Assembly: GCA_963575745.1 (NCBI GenBank)
Contig: CAUYUJ010000336.1
Location: 186,001-250,000 of the forward strand
Origin: Prorocentrum cordatum
Taxonomy: Eukaryota; Sar; Dinophyceae; Prorocentrales; Prorocentraceae
Length of the DNA: 64,000 nt
Direction: 5' to 3'
Positions 10,691 to 20,933 of the stretch are shown piece by piece; within the stretch, counting starts at the first letter, position 1, and each line of letters begins with the position of its first letter. A program made the translations under genes and the position numbers. The notes under the pieces were generated by a model. The model did no database searches. It was not told the origin of the DNA and saw only the letters and a list, made by a program, of their open reading frames with translations.

Positions 10691-10948
10691 GAAATAATGA
10701 CCCTCACCGAGGGTTCTCCTCCTCCTCCGCCTCTTCCTCCTACCCGTAGCCTACCCGATGACCAGTCGCGCCGCGGCCGAGCGCTCGCCTGGGAATCCCG
10801 GCGCGCCGGTCGGGCGGGCCGGCGCCCAGGGTCCGCAGACGAGGGGCGCCAGCCGAGGGGCTGGAGGCACGGCTGCGCGCCGCCGTGCGTGGAGCGGCTG
10901 GTGCATAGGGCGGCTCCGCCTGCACGGCCTGCTCCTAGAGGAGGAAGA

Positions 10949-11095
10949 GGTACCCCGATTCCCCTTTTTGGGCCTCCTGGGAGGCCCTCGTCGCCACCGC
11001 TGGATTCGCCTCGAAATGTTGGTCAGACGCGCTCCAGGAGAGGTCCGGGGAGTAGCGGTATGGGTACCTTTTGCTTCCTCCAGGCTCGCGCCGCG
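10949..11095 (+). repeat. Dispersed repeat A, copy 1
   Basis: Begins AGGTACCCCG and ends GGGTACCTTTTGCTT. The interior has GGGCCTCCTGGGAGGCCCTCGT, GGATTCGCCTCGAAAT and GTCAGAC. A diverged copy with the same order of words and the same GGTACC-type ends lies at 39087-39240. Confidence 0.65.
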
Positions 11096-11137
11096 TCCCC
11101 GGGACGGCGTCGGTTACGCGTAAGAAGTACCTTTCGC

Positions 11138-11290
11138 CAGAGTGAGCTTTGGTGCGGGCTCACGGGGGACCCCCAGGCACTGGCCTGCGCGCTTTGACTT
11201 GGCCCCTGCAGGGCCCCCTAAGCCGCGCATCAAAAGTCAGTGTTCCCTAGGTCCACTCTTGCGTGCAGCAAAGACGGAGGCGCGGGCGTT
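11138..11290 (+). repeat. Dispersed repeat B, copy 1
   Basis: CCAGAGTGAGCTTTGGTGCG, then GCACTGGCCTG, TTGGCCCC and GCGCATCAAAAGTC appear in this order. The same order recurs at 26997-27130. The two copies are clearly related but diverged. Confidence 0.65.
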
Positions 11291-11296
11291 CAGGGC

Positions 11297-11466
11297 TGAA
11301 ACATCACTTGTGGGAGTTCCTCGCAGATTTCCTTGGATCGGCGCTGGGCCCCCCTGGCAGCGCCTCCGGCGCCGTCCCTGGCGCACTGGCGCGCGTTGCG
11401 CGCCAGGGAGGGGGGCCCCGCGCCGATCCCAGAAATCCGCGCGGAGCTTCCACAGTTGACGTTTAA
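11297..11466. repeat. Fold-back (inverted-repeat) element, copy 1
   Basis: The left arm 11299-11362 (AAACATCACTTGTGGGAGTTCC, ATTTCC, GGATCGGCGC, GGGCCCCCCT) pairs imperfectly with the right arm 11399-11464 across a ~36-bp centre. A related copy starting with the same GAAACATCAC lies at 55037-55230. The arms are long enough for a stable hairpin. It may be a non-autonomous DNA element. No flanking duplication was identified. Confidence 0.65.
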
Positions 11467-11639
11467 TGCCGTTCTGGGCCAACTCTGAACGGTCTCCGCT
11501 GTCGGGGTTCGGGTATCGTTCAAGGCTGAACGATCCGCGCAGGGTCGGATGCCAGCGCCCACGTCGCGACGGGAGCCTGCCGTGAACCTGCACTGATCCT
11601 CGCCAGGCTCATCCTGGGCCCCGGATGGTGGATCACGTC

Positions 11640-11840
11640 CCTTGGCGGCGCGCTCAAGGTGGTGGCGCGAGTTGGGAGGCCTCCTAAGAAGGTGGCGCGC
11701 TTCTCAGAAGGCATGGACCTTCTTAGAGGGGCCTGGCGGCTTCTCCGAAGGCTTCTTGGAAGCAGGGAGGGCTTCTAAGAAGGCCCGTGCCTGCCTTCTT
11801 AGATGCTTGCCCTTCCTCTTGGAAGGCCGCCCCCCTCGCG
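11640..11840 (+). repeat. GAAGGC/TTCTTAGA-rich palindromic words
   Basis: Repeated CTTCTAAGAAGGC, TTCTCAGAAGGC and CCTTCTTAGA words, partly self-complementary. Similar words occur at 56890-57360. Confidence 0.5.
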
Positions 11841-12499
11841 CTACCCCCCAGTGCGCGCCGCCATGTCCTCTGGGCCCAAATTAGGTCGGCCGATGGTCGA
11901 TCCGATCGAAACGGTACGGAAGGAGTGGGGACTACGACCGACAGCAGTTCCTGGCCATTTTGAGCAGGATTCGCTGTCGGCGTCGCCGTGGATGTTGTCC
12001 ATTTGAGACAGAACGTCGCCTACACAACAACGGTCTCCTACGGTTTTGGACAACATTAGTTGTTGGGCATCGTGCCCATTTCTCCGTACCCATTTCGGTC
12101 CTCCAAGAAAGACGGGGACTAAGGAAGGGGGGCGAAGTTTGCTGCATTTGGCTGGTTTTGGCCCCGCCGCCAGGCTTCGTCTTCGATGCTGATTCGCGGT
12201 CGCTCTGGGCGCCTGGGAGGTGCCCCAGAAAAGAATTCCGCGCCGCTGGTTCCCCAACCCCTGCTGCTCTCCCCATCTCTGTCTGCTCCCAACGCCCTCC
12301 GGGCCAGAAGACGGGGACGCCGTATCCACCCGCCTGGGAGCCCCGGGTCGGCCTGGCCAGGGCCTGTGCCGGTGCGCAGCCGACGTTCCTCGCAGGTGCA
12401 GAGGCAGGGGTTCCATCTCGTCGTCGGCCTCATGATTCTGCTCAACCTGGCCATTGCCTCCGCTCCGCTGCTCTCGGGGGGTGGGAGGAGGGGAGTTGG
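11841..12499. other. No gene recognised
   Basis: Overlapping frames exist on both strands, but none has a recognisable motif or a clear start context. Confidence 0.45.
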
Positions 12500-12680
12500 T
12501 GGTGGAGGAGGAGAGGGAGGAGGAGGAGGAGGAGGAGGAGGAGGAGGAGGAGGAGGAGGAGGAGGAGGAGGATTGAAAAAGGAGGAGGAGGAGGAGTTAC
12601 TTAGGCAGGAGCGTGGGAGGAGGGCGGGGCAAGAGGAGAACAGGAGGATGAGGGGGGCAGGAGAGGAGCAGTAGGGGGGA
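12500..12680 (+). repeat. (GGA)n tract
   Basis: A purine-only strand of GGA/GAG triplets with interruptions, longest run about 12512-12570. It explains the poly-Pro and poly-Gly frames here. Confidence 0.9.
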
Positions 12681-12861
12681 GGAGGAGGCGGATGAGGGCG
12701 GCGGGGGCGAGGGACATTTTTTTTCTTGGCCAGTGCCCCGCTCACGGCGACCGAGCCATCCGACAGCACAGGCAGCGTGGGCGTGCACGGGTCCGCAGAG
12801 CTTCCGTCACCGAGGGACGCTGGGAAACATCGGTGAGCCAGAGGCCAAGGTCGCGACCAGG

Positions 12862-12965
12862 AAGAGGAGGAGGAGGAGTAGGAGTAGGAGCCGTGGGACG
12901 CCGTGTCCCGTAGGAAGAGGAGGAGGAGGAGGAGGAGGAGGAGGAGGAGGAGGAGGAGGAGGACC
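12862..12965 (+). repeat. (GGA)n tract
   Basis: GGA triplets at 12862-12890 and an almost perfect run at 12914-12964. Confidence 0.9.
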
Positions 12966-13185
12966 ATCACATGGCTGATGAGGGAGGCTAAGGGTTGGCC
13001 GACCCGACCCTAACCCAAAACCTCGTGGCACCGGGCCACCGATGTTCTCCACAACGGCCTCGGGTGAACCATATGGCCGCTGAGACGGCAGGAGGCTGCC
13101 GACGCTGAACGAGAGCGATGGGCCCAGATGTGGCGTTTGCACACTAGCCTCAGCGGCTCTCATTTCCGCCGCCCGCAAAGGGCAA

Positions 13186-13630
13186 CGGGGAGGGGTGCGG
13201 ATGAGCAACGGTCGGGGTGGACTGGCCGACCAAATCCACCCCCGTGCCCAGACCCCACGGAGGGCGGCCCCCTGTGCAACAGTCCCCGCGGAGGGAGCCA
13301 GCCAGCGCTCCACGGCCGTGCAACAGGGCATCGCCAAACAAAACGCAGCAGCGAAAAGGACGGCCAGCATCGCCTGACTGACGGAACCCCACGGCCAGAG
13401 TTCCAGGGCTGGCTGCGCGACGCCAGCACCGCCAGCCAGGACAATACAGTGACCCCAGATCGAACCTGCAGCGGGCTTAGGCTACCGCGGAAAAAAGGGG
13501 TGGGCGAGCGACAGTCGGGGCGGACTGGCTGGGCCAGGTTCACCCTCGTGCCCAGCACACCTCAGAAGACCCTCTGTGCAGCTGTGCCGCAGAGGGTGAG
13601 TACTCCAGCGCGCCTTCCCCCTGAGACGGG
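13186..13630 (+). repeat. Two diverged copies of a ~140-bp unit
   Basis: 13186-13345 and 13490-13630 share GGTCGGGGTGGACTGGC-like words, CACCC-CGTGCCCAG and CCTCTGTGCA in the same order. They are separated by about 145 bp of unrelated sequence. Confidence 0.55.
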
Positions 13631-13639
13631 GTGCATGAC

Positions 13640-13989
13640 ACGCGTGCGGAAGCGCGCACGCACACACACACGCACACGCACAATAATGTCACGAGGCGAC
13701 GCCAGGACGGCGATGCACCGCCAACCCCTGGTGTAAACAACGCCAGGACGGTGGCAGGCCACGTCCCTAGTGTGGGCCGACCTGGATTCTTTAAGCTACA
13801 AATGACGGTGACGGGCCAGAGCTTCCCTCCGCTGTAGACGAAACTGCCTGCTCTGCTGTAGACGAAACTGCCTGCTGAACTTCAGCCAGGGCCTTGCGAT
13901 AGAAGAGCTCGAGAGGCACTGGAGATTTGAAAATTTTGCCAGCGCGGGAGCCGCGCTTAGGGTGGGCGAGGTCCCTCGCCCTCGGCAGC
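13640..13989. other. No gene; short direct repeat
   Basis: A CA-rich patch lies at 13660-13682. CTGTAGACGAAACTGCCTGC occurs twice in direct repeat (about 13833 and 13855). The LINE2 3' end must lie in or near here, but no A-tail or target duplication was found. Confidence 0.45.
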
Positions 13990-15320
13990 TGATCATGCGC
14001 ATTGCTGGACTCTAGTACGCAGGGGCATTGGCTGACAAGACGGCCCCTTGGTTCCCGCATCCGAGTGGGACCCACACGCAGAGCACAAGATGCGCGTGCT
14101 CTCAAGGAGCTTGTACTCGAAGAGAAATAGGCGGTGTCCACGAGGGTTTTGCGCTAGCGAGGCCAGGCCAGCACAGACTCCTGGGCGTCGCTCGCTGATC
14201 CTACGGTTGTATTGATGCAGATCTTTGGCACTGGCGCGGCAGATGGCGCACGCGTGCTTACCGTAAAGAAACTCCCACCGATGGGCCACGCCAGAACATC
14301 CTTGGGAAGCGGACGAGGGGGGAGGCCGCGGAGGGGGAGGGGCGGCCCCAGGATCCCAGGCGTAGGCAGCGGAGGCTGCTCCCATCGGCGCGCTGCTAGA
14401 GACGGGCTTGGCAAGGGCTCCCCCCCCAGGGCGAGGGTCTACAGGGGGCCGCTTGGGAAGGATCTGGGCCACGTAAAACAGGAAGCGCCGCGACAAACTC
14501 CGATCGGCTTTGCCGAGCTCTTTTTCGGTCCCCGAAGGCCTGTTGAAATGAGAGGTGTCGGCTCGCTTGGCTGCTTTGTCCGCAGCGTCGTTACCTTTGG
14601 CGTGGTTATAAGCGTCATTATTGTTAAAGTCTTGCGAGAGGTTCTGATGGGCTTTGAGTCCGACGAGACATCTCCCGGGCGACGCGACGGCGCGGCCCAT
14701 CAGGATTTTGAACCTTGCGTGGGTGTTCCTTTTATAGGATATCCTGGATTCTTGTATAACTGCAAAGCTCCGGCGTAGTCCGTGCGCACTTGTTCGATGA
14801 GCGGAGAGATGGAGCAATCGTCAACAGTGACCAGCATCTTTGCAACCCCAGGCCCTCGTGGAAAGTCTGAGCCCACTTGGCCAGAAAAAAGCGCGAAGGG
14901 TTCTCCGCTCTTCATAGAGACAACTGGCTAACTAGCCCGCCGTCTGATGGCCAGGGCGCAGGGGGGGTCGCATCTGCCGTCGACGTATACATTCCCCACA
15001 CAAGGCCTCTTCCAGAGAAATATTGGCGCCCTGGCGCCAGAACTGCCAGTTGTCCAATCCAGTTCCTCAGCCTCGAGGGGCTCCGATGCAGAAGTCAGGC
15101 TCATGCTGATGTCCGAACTTAATGAGCGGGTCTCTGCCGCGATGCAAGATGAGCTCGAGCCCATCGGTCGAGAACGCACGGCGCCCCTCGGGTTGGGGCA
15201 GCTGGCAATCGAACAAACGATGGCGGAGGCAGTCCGACGAGGCGCCACAGTCGCAGGCGCAATCCACGGGGTAACCCTCGTTTTTGGCTCTGGCCTTGGC
15301 CCAGCACCCTTGAGATAGAA
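13990..15320 (-). pseudogene. LINE2 RNase H and C-terminal Cys motifs
   Basis: Reading 5' to 3' on the minus strand: CDCGASSDCLRHRLFDC (15267-15190), a zinc-type motif that precedes RNase H; VYVDGRCDPPCALAIRRR (first RNase H Asp codon at 14981); a middle part TVDDCSISPLIEQVR (near 14830); GNDAADKAAKRA (last Asp at 14580); and HACAICRASAKDLHQYNRR plus ILCSACGSHSDAG at the C-terminus. The pieces lie in three frames, so at least two frameshifts separate them. The order and the terminal Cys pair match LINE1, which supports a shared lineage. Confidence 0.72.
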
Positions 15321-15703
15321 AAAGGTTTAAAGGCTCCCTCGTTCTTGTTTGCTGAGGCTCTAAAACGCCGGTCGCTATACTGCTATCCTGGGCAGCGCCT
15401 GGGTGGCCCAGTTTGTCGGCCGCTTGCTGGCGCAGCTGGCGAAGCCAAGCTTTCTTCGTGAGTTTCTGGACGAGCGCGGGCGAAACTCAAGTTAAAGGAT
15501 ACTGTGCGCCGTCCTTGGACTGGAAAACTACAGGCGAAATTAGAGTCCAGCCGATGCGATGCAAGAATAGCAGCATGGCTCCGAAAAGGCCCGCGCACGC
15601 TGCCCAAACGAGTGGGGGCGCGGCCCATGAAGGGGCCTCACCGCGGGAGAGGAGGGCCGACGAGGGAGCAAGATCTTGGATTGCGTTGGCGGCGGCTGCC
15701 CTA

Positions 15704-16720
15704 TCAATTAACTGCCGCACTAGAGCAGGCCCCAGGGCTCGCTTCCAGGTTGGGTCTCCCGCGAGGAGCAAGCTGAGGGCCCTGCTTCCTGTGGCGCAAC
15801 TTGGGCCCAGCTAACTTTAGATATTGTTGTTGGGCTATCGCGAGCTGGGAGTTAATGGGGCCTCTCACTCCATGCCCAACAGACGTGGCTGCGAATATGC
15901 CCGTGTTATAGATCGTCCCGGCGTCTCCCCCAGCCTCTTGATCGCCCCCCGGCCCCTTCATCCGCTTCTTGATATTGTTCATCCTTGCCGTGGCGAGCCT
16001 GTCCTTCCCCCATTTGCACTGAGGGGCGCCAGCTGCTGTCGCGCAGCCGTGGTTCGGGCCCGCGATGTCCAGCATCGTGCCTGCTCTCTCGCGAAGCTTT
16101 TCTTTCCTGATTCCTTCGCGCAGCTCTGGAGTGGAGGCGAGCATCTGAGTCTTGGCAAGGGCGGCTGAGCTGTCGAGGTCATGCTGGATGCGCTGGATTA
16201 AACTGCGGCCCCCCCGATCTAGTCTGGCTATGACTGCGCTGGCCTGGCGCGCGCGCGTTTTCATGAGGAGGTCACCCATGAACGTAAACATGTCTAAATT
16301 GGGGTTCTGCTGGGTCCAGGAGTCGAGGGGGTCTAGCGTGTACATCTGTTTGAGATGCGCTGCAAACCCACACCCCGCTGCCATACCGTATACAGTATGT
16401 CCACCGACGCGACGAGATCCTGGAGGGCGACATATCTGTGGTCAGCGCAGATGTTGAGGATAATTCGGAGCAGGGTCGCAGGAAACCCATTGCGTTGGGT
16501 TTGCGTAGCTAGCTTGTCTCTATTGATGTGCCCGCTATAGTTGCTGAGATCGTAGAGAAGCATATCAGAAACAAGTTGCTTGTGACGCTTGCTGAGGCTC
16601 TCGCAATCGAGGCTTTGCTTGATGAGCGCGGCTTCTACAATGGAGTGACTTGCTAGATGAACGAGGAAAGGCCGTCTATGATGGCGTTCACATTCGGGCG
16701 CAGCTCACTGTCTTACTTTT
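15704..16720 (-). pseudogene. LINE2 reverse transcriptase relic
   Basis: Motif A reads LLYDLSNYSGHINRDKL (Asp codon at 16551), followed by NGFPATLLRIILNICADHRY and ALQDLVASVDILYTVWQRGVG. Then MAAGCGFAAHLKQMY and the motif C region MFTFMGDLLMKT (near 16276), where the usual YVDD/YIDD has become FMGD, so a catalytic Asp is replaced by Gly. The following LIQRIQHDLDSSAALAKTQ is typical of the segment after motif C. A frameshift separates motif A from the rest. The copy cannot encode active RT. Confidence 0.75.
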
Positions 16721-16979
16721 GCAGCCCACACTCTACACAGGCCCGACATCATTCCAATGGATCTCATTGCTGGCTTAGTTGATTGTGGGTATTGCTGTTA
16801 GTGCGTCGTGGTCAGAACAGAAATGTTGGCCTGTACCTGTGCGGGCATGAAACCTGGTCGTTCGATAATGTGGAGCAGCTTGGCGACCAGGTTAGCCTGC
16901 TGCTCAGGCTGCGAACAGGTTAGCCTGTGCTTGGTGAGACTAGGAGCAGCTTAGCGAAGTGCCTGGGGTGTAAACCGTT

Positions 16980-17880
16980 TCAGGTCGAAGCTGCCCGAGG
17001 CGGAAAGTTGTTGCGCGGCTTCTCTCCCGTCATGGGGCCCAGGGCGACTCGGACATCTATTGCACTGGGTATGGGGCTTTCTTTCGGGGTGTCGGACACG
17101 CCCCAGATGTTCGCGCGCCTCTCCGCTTCGCCTTCTAAAGTGCTGCTCGGTCGTCCAGGCCATCTTCCTCGCAAGTATGTGGTAGCTGGCTTCCAAGCGT
17201 CTAAACAACTGGTCCATCTGCGAGCCCAGCCGACGCTTTCTTGGAGCGAGCTTTGGACCAATGGTGCCCATGCTTTTAAATCTTCCGAAAATTGTTTCTT
17301 CCTCTCGGAGTCGATGTTTGCGTGTAGATCCTGGAGAAACTGGCTGGTGGCCTGGTCGGCTGCGCCCTCGGATAAGACTCCAGCTGCGATGTCAGCCAGC
17401 AGTAATTCGCACCGCTGGGCGACCGTCTGCAACCTGGCCTTCAGGTCGCTAGCGGCGTGGAACTTCCAGACTCTTGCCCTTGGGGGCGTCCATCTACGCA
17501 TTCTTGAGTATCTCCAAGGCGTCTGTGTACTCGCGCCCATTGGCTCCGACCCATGTCTTCCAGAATGTGACCTGGGCCTGCGCCGGTGCGACGTGGTCTG
17601 GTTGGGCAGGGACCCCTGGTTCGTTGTCTGGCGCCTGCTGTTGCGATGGCTGCTCCTCGTCGCCGCCGCCCACGAAGCGGACTCGAGATTCCCAGGCGGC
17701 GCCGCGTCCTCCTCGACCACTGGGGCGGGGCAGATGGGAGGGTTGCCTGCTGCTCGCTCTGCTCTGCTGGCCGTCGGCCTGGAGGTGCGCGCCGCACTGC
17801 GAGCAAGCCTTGGCGGGCGCCCATTCCCACCCGCGGCAGCTGGCGCGAGGGCACACAAAGTACTTGCCGCGGGGAGCCAT
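16980..17880 (-). pseudogene. LINE2 ORF1 relic
   Basis: Starts at ATG 17880 as MAPRGKYFVCPRASCRGWEW followed by CSQCGAHL, a four-Cys zinc-ribbon-like motif. A Gln/Pro-rich spacer follows, ending TFWKTWVGANGREYTDALEI, and a stop lies near 17494. A second frame then continues with DLKARLQTVAQRCELLLADI and SQFLQDLHANIDSERKKQF, a heptad-rich coiled coil (about 17460-17280). A frameshift near 17495 splits the protein. The ATG lies 169 nt after the SL, almost the same leader length as in LINE1 (176 nt). Confidence 0.68.
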
Positions 17881-18048
17881 GTCGCAGCGCTGACGAGGGC
17901 GAGGGTGCCAAGAAACAGACTGGAGAGACCGTGGTTGCGTGCGGAGCTCGGGCTCCGAACCTTGGGCATGAGGGGCCTGAGGCAGGGGCTGCCCTGCCAC
18001 CGTCGGAGGGCCTGCTTTGGGGCAGCTCGCCTCGAGCCAGCCCCTCGG

Positions 18049-18070
18049 CTTGAACCAAAATGGCTACGGG
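18049..18070 (-). other. Spliced-leader sequence at the LINE2 5' end
   Basis: The minus strand reads CCGTAGCCATTTTGG then TTCAAG, one internal change (T for C) from the dinoflagellate SL; the degenerate first base is C. It sits upstream of LINE2 ORF1 and marks the element's 5' end. A weaker SL-like word (GGCTGGCTCGAG) follows 15-20 nt downstream and may be an older relic. Confidence 0.85.
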
Positions 18071-18118
18071 GGAGGAGGAGGAGGAGGAGGAGGAGGAGGA
18101 GGAGGAGGAGGAGGAACT
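18071..18118 (+). repeat. (GGA)n tract beside LINE2
   Basis: GGA triplets directly abut the SL of LINE2, so the element appears to sit at the edge of a microsatellite. Confidence 0.85.
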
Positions 18119-18379
18119 CCGCTCTTCCGTCCTCCTCTCCTCCCCGTCACCCTCCCCGGGCAACCCTCCTCCATCCAGTAGTTTTCTGATGTATGTACCT
18201 TTCCTTGCGACCCCGTGCGGCAACGACCGCTGGGGGTGCGAGTGGGCAGCGACAGCGATAGAAGGAGGAAGACGAGGAGGACGACGACTATCCAGCTGAT
18301 TCTCATGTCTTTCGCCAGTGTGTGCTTCCAGGAGGCTTCTCGTCGCCACGGTTGGACTCCAGTTGAAATTTGTGAAGTG

Positions 18380-18970
18380 AAAAGTTGAGAAGGCAACCGT
18401 CATTCAACAGCCATATAACTAAAACTTGGTGCTTGTCTCTTGGGGGTCTCTTCGGGGCGCGCTTGGTGTCCTCTCGGGGCCTAGAGTCATGATGGAGGCC
18501 ATCATGGAGGCCATCTTGAGCTATCTGATGCCGCATTGAAACCATCTTGGCCCAAGAGCATCTCAAGTCTGCCCCCGAGTTCTCCGCATCTAGCATAACA
18601 CCATGCGTTAGTGAATGAGTTTGATTGAATGCGTGCCGGCTCTGGCTACTGGAGCCGGCACGCAGACTTCCTGTCCTGTCCTGTCCTGTCCTGGGGCTCT
18701 CTTGGGCGATCTTGGGGCCATCTTGCGTCTTCAGGGGCCAATCAAGGGCGAAACGGCGAGAAGGCACAGATCATTGAACAGCCTTACGTGTCTGGGCGAT
18801 TCTGGCCTCTCGGGGGTGTCCTTGGGAGGCTCAGTGGCTACTGGGAGCTGCCTTGCGGTGGTCTTGGGGCGTCTTGGAGGCATTTCGAATGTCATCTTGA
18901 TCTATCTTGGGCAACATTGAGCAGTCTTGGAGGCCAAGTTCCCAGCGGGAACGCCACGAGTTGTCTCGTT
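18380..18970 (+). repeat. ~0.38-kb satellite family, forward copies
   Basis: Two units have cores GTTGAGAAGGCAACCGTCAT (18384) and GGCGAGAAGGCACAGATCAT (18755), 371 bp apart, each followed by TTGGG/CTTGGGG-rich sequence. The same family occurs in this orientation at 62350-63680 and inverted at 19400-20830. A (CTGTC)n patch lies at 18668-18694. Confidence 0.65.
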
Positions 18971-19019
18971 CACTTCTGCCCGCCCTCCCTCCATGCAGGC
19001 ACCACCCTAGACTATGCTT

Positions 19020-19300
19020 AGACAGAGGTCGAACACACATCAAGTGGGAACCAACACAGACGCCAGGTGCGCGACGCTCGGGAGGTGCGCCACGCGTGCC
19101 ATGTGTGCTGCGCGCGCCAGGTACGCCATGGTGCCCCAGGGGCATCGGACGCCAGGCGCGCCAGACGCGCCACGTGCTCCACGGTCGCGGAGCTTGCCAC
19201 CTGCTCCAACCGTGCCAGGTCCGCGGCTCGTGCAGCGTGCGCCAGGTGGGCCAGTGGACGCGGAAGCGCAACATCGGGCAATGTGTCGAACCCACGTCCA
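19020..19300 (+). repeat. Degenerate GCGCCAGG/GCGCCACG short repeat
   Basis: CAGGTGCGC, GCGCCACG and GTGCCAGGT words recur every ~9-15 bp. No coding meaning; the long frame on the plus strand through this and the following satellite is repeat-derived. Confidence 0.55.
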
Positions 19301-19399
19301 TTTGATACGAGACCACTTCAAAGTGGCGGCAGGGTGGTCAGCCTTGTGAAGAGCGCGTGGACAAAACGCACCCCTGGACACACATGGGGGCCCATATAC

Positions 19400-20830
19400 A
19401 TATATCGGCGCACCGGGTCCGGGGGCCCGGGGGCCGGGACCCCGACCACAAATGTGGGCCCCGGGGGGCCCGGAGGCTCGTCGGACCGCCGGACGCCGTC
19501 CAAGATCGTTCGCAGGCGGCTTCAGAACGCGCTCCGATGGCTCCAGATGCCTTCCAAGACGCCTGTCATGACACCAAGAAGGTCCCAGAAGCCTCCAAGA
19601 CGCTCCGAGAGGCAGCCCAAGAGAGGCCCAAGAAGCAAAAATCGTGCCATTCCTATGGGAAAACGTATATTTTTCGCATGTTCGCCTCTTGGGCTTTCGC
19701 CGCGTTCAAGACGGCCCAAGAGGCGCCCAAGACCGCCCCAAGACGGCCCAAGAAGCTTCCAAGAGGGCCCCAGGACAGCCCAAGAGGGCCCCAAGACGGC
19801 CCAAGAGGCGCCCAAGATGGCCCAAGAGGGCCCCAAGACGGGCCCAAGAGGGGCCCAGAGGGGGACCACGAACCGCAAGCTCGAGCCTTCCGCCCCAAGA
19901 GGCCGCCAGGAGGCCCCAAGGAGGCCCCTCAAGAGGCCCCAGGAGACCCCCAAGAGGCTCCCAACACGGCCTAGGTGGCCCCCAAGAGAGTTCCAAGACG
20001 GTTCACGAGGCGCCCAGGACGGCAAAATTGGATTCCAAAATGGCCTAAGAGAGCCCCAAGGCGTGCCCGAGAGGGGTCCCAGAGGGAGAAAGCCATTGCA
20101 GAATTCCGAGCTTTCGGCCCCAAGAGGCTCCAGGAGGCGCTTGGAAACCACTGCCTCGAACCCCCAATCTGGGTCCACCCCACCTGGGGCCTCCTCGGCC
20201 GCTCCCCGGCCGCTCAAGACAGCCCTTGGGACGCTCCAAGAGCGCCCACGATGGCTTCCAGACTGCCCAAGAGGTTGCCAAGAGCACCCGAAAGCGCCAC
20301 AAGGGGTCCCCAGGACTGGTCCAGATGACTTCCCAGTACCCTAGATGGTTTCAAGACGGCCCAAGAGGCCCCGAAAACGCCCCAAGAGGCCCCAACGAGG
20401 ACCCGACGAAGCAAAAATCGGCACATTCCCTTCGGAAAACGTACATTTTTAGCATATTCGCTTGTTTGGTCTCGAGAGCGTCCAAGACGTCCCAAGAAGC
20501 CCCCTAGATCCTCCCAAGTCGGCCCCGGAGGCCCAAAGAGGGCCCCAAAACGGCCCAAGAGAGCACCAAGACGGCCCAAGAGAGCCCCATGACGGCCCAA
20601 GAGCGGCCTCAAAGGGCCCAAAAGGCTCCCAAGAGAGCCCTGCGCGAGCCACAGGAGACCCCCAAGAGGGTCCAACAGGGCCCCAAGACGGGCCCAAGAC
20701 GGCCCCGGCCTCCCAAGTCTGCCCAATAGCGCTCCGGGACGGCCTTCGAGGGCCCCATAAGAGCCCCAAAAGACCCCAAGAGCGCCGCCAAGAAAACCCA
20801 ATCATGCCACTCTGTGTGGTTTTCTGATGT
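19400..20830 (-). repeat. ~0.38-kb satellite family, inverted array
   Basis: About four units. AT-rich cores at about 19637 (AAAAATCGTGCCATTCC), 20024, 20413 (AAAAATCGGCACATTCC) and 20800 are spaced 384-388 bp. Between cores the sequence is CCCAAGAGGCCC/CAAGACGGCCC short repeats. Relative to 18380 and 62350 the array is inverted. Confidence 0.75.
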
Positions 20831-20933
20831 TTACGCGTTCTCGCCTCTCCAGTCTCTCAGAACCCCAAAAAGGCTTGAAACATTCGCTCTACCAAGAGGA
20901 TCCCAATATGTTGTAATTCTTCCCTGGCCTGCG

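Larger units (their letters stand above)
13990..18070 (-). mobile_element. LINE2: degenerate non-LTR retrotransposon with spliced leader
   Basis: About 4.1 kb on the minus strand. The order is an SL match (18070-18049), ORF1 with Cys-rich N-terminus and coiled coil (17880-16980), RT (about 16700-15700), a CxC...H...C motif (15267-15190), RNase H (about 15000-14570) and C-terminal Cys motifs (about 14300-14020). No endonuclease is visible between ORF1 and RT, where only ~280 bp remain, so that part was deleted. Frames are broken many times. The 3' boundary is approximate because no A-rich end or flanking duplication was identified. Confidence 0.8.

Noticed and set aside
10745-10756. CCCGTAGCC, first bases of the spliced leader on the plus strand
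   Set aside because: Only nine bases match and the following sequence diverges at once.
19067-20344. Plus-strand 425-codon frame, Pro/Arg/Lys-rich
   Set aside because: Produced by CCCAAGAGG satellite units whose period keeps several frames open.
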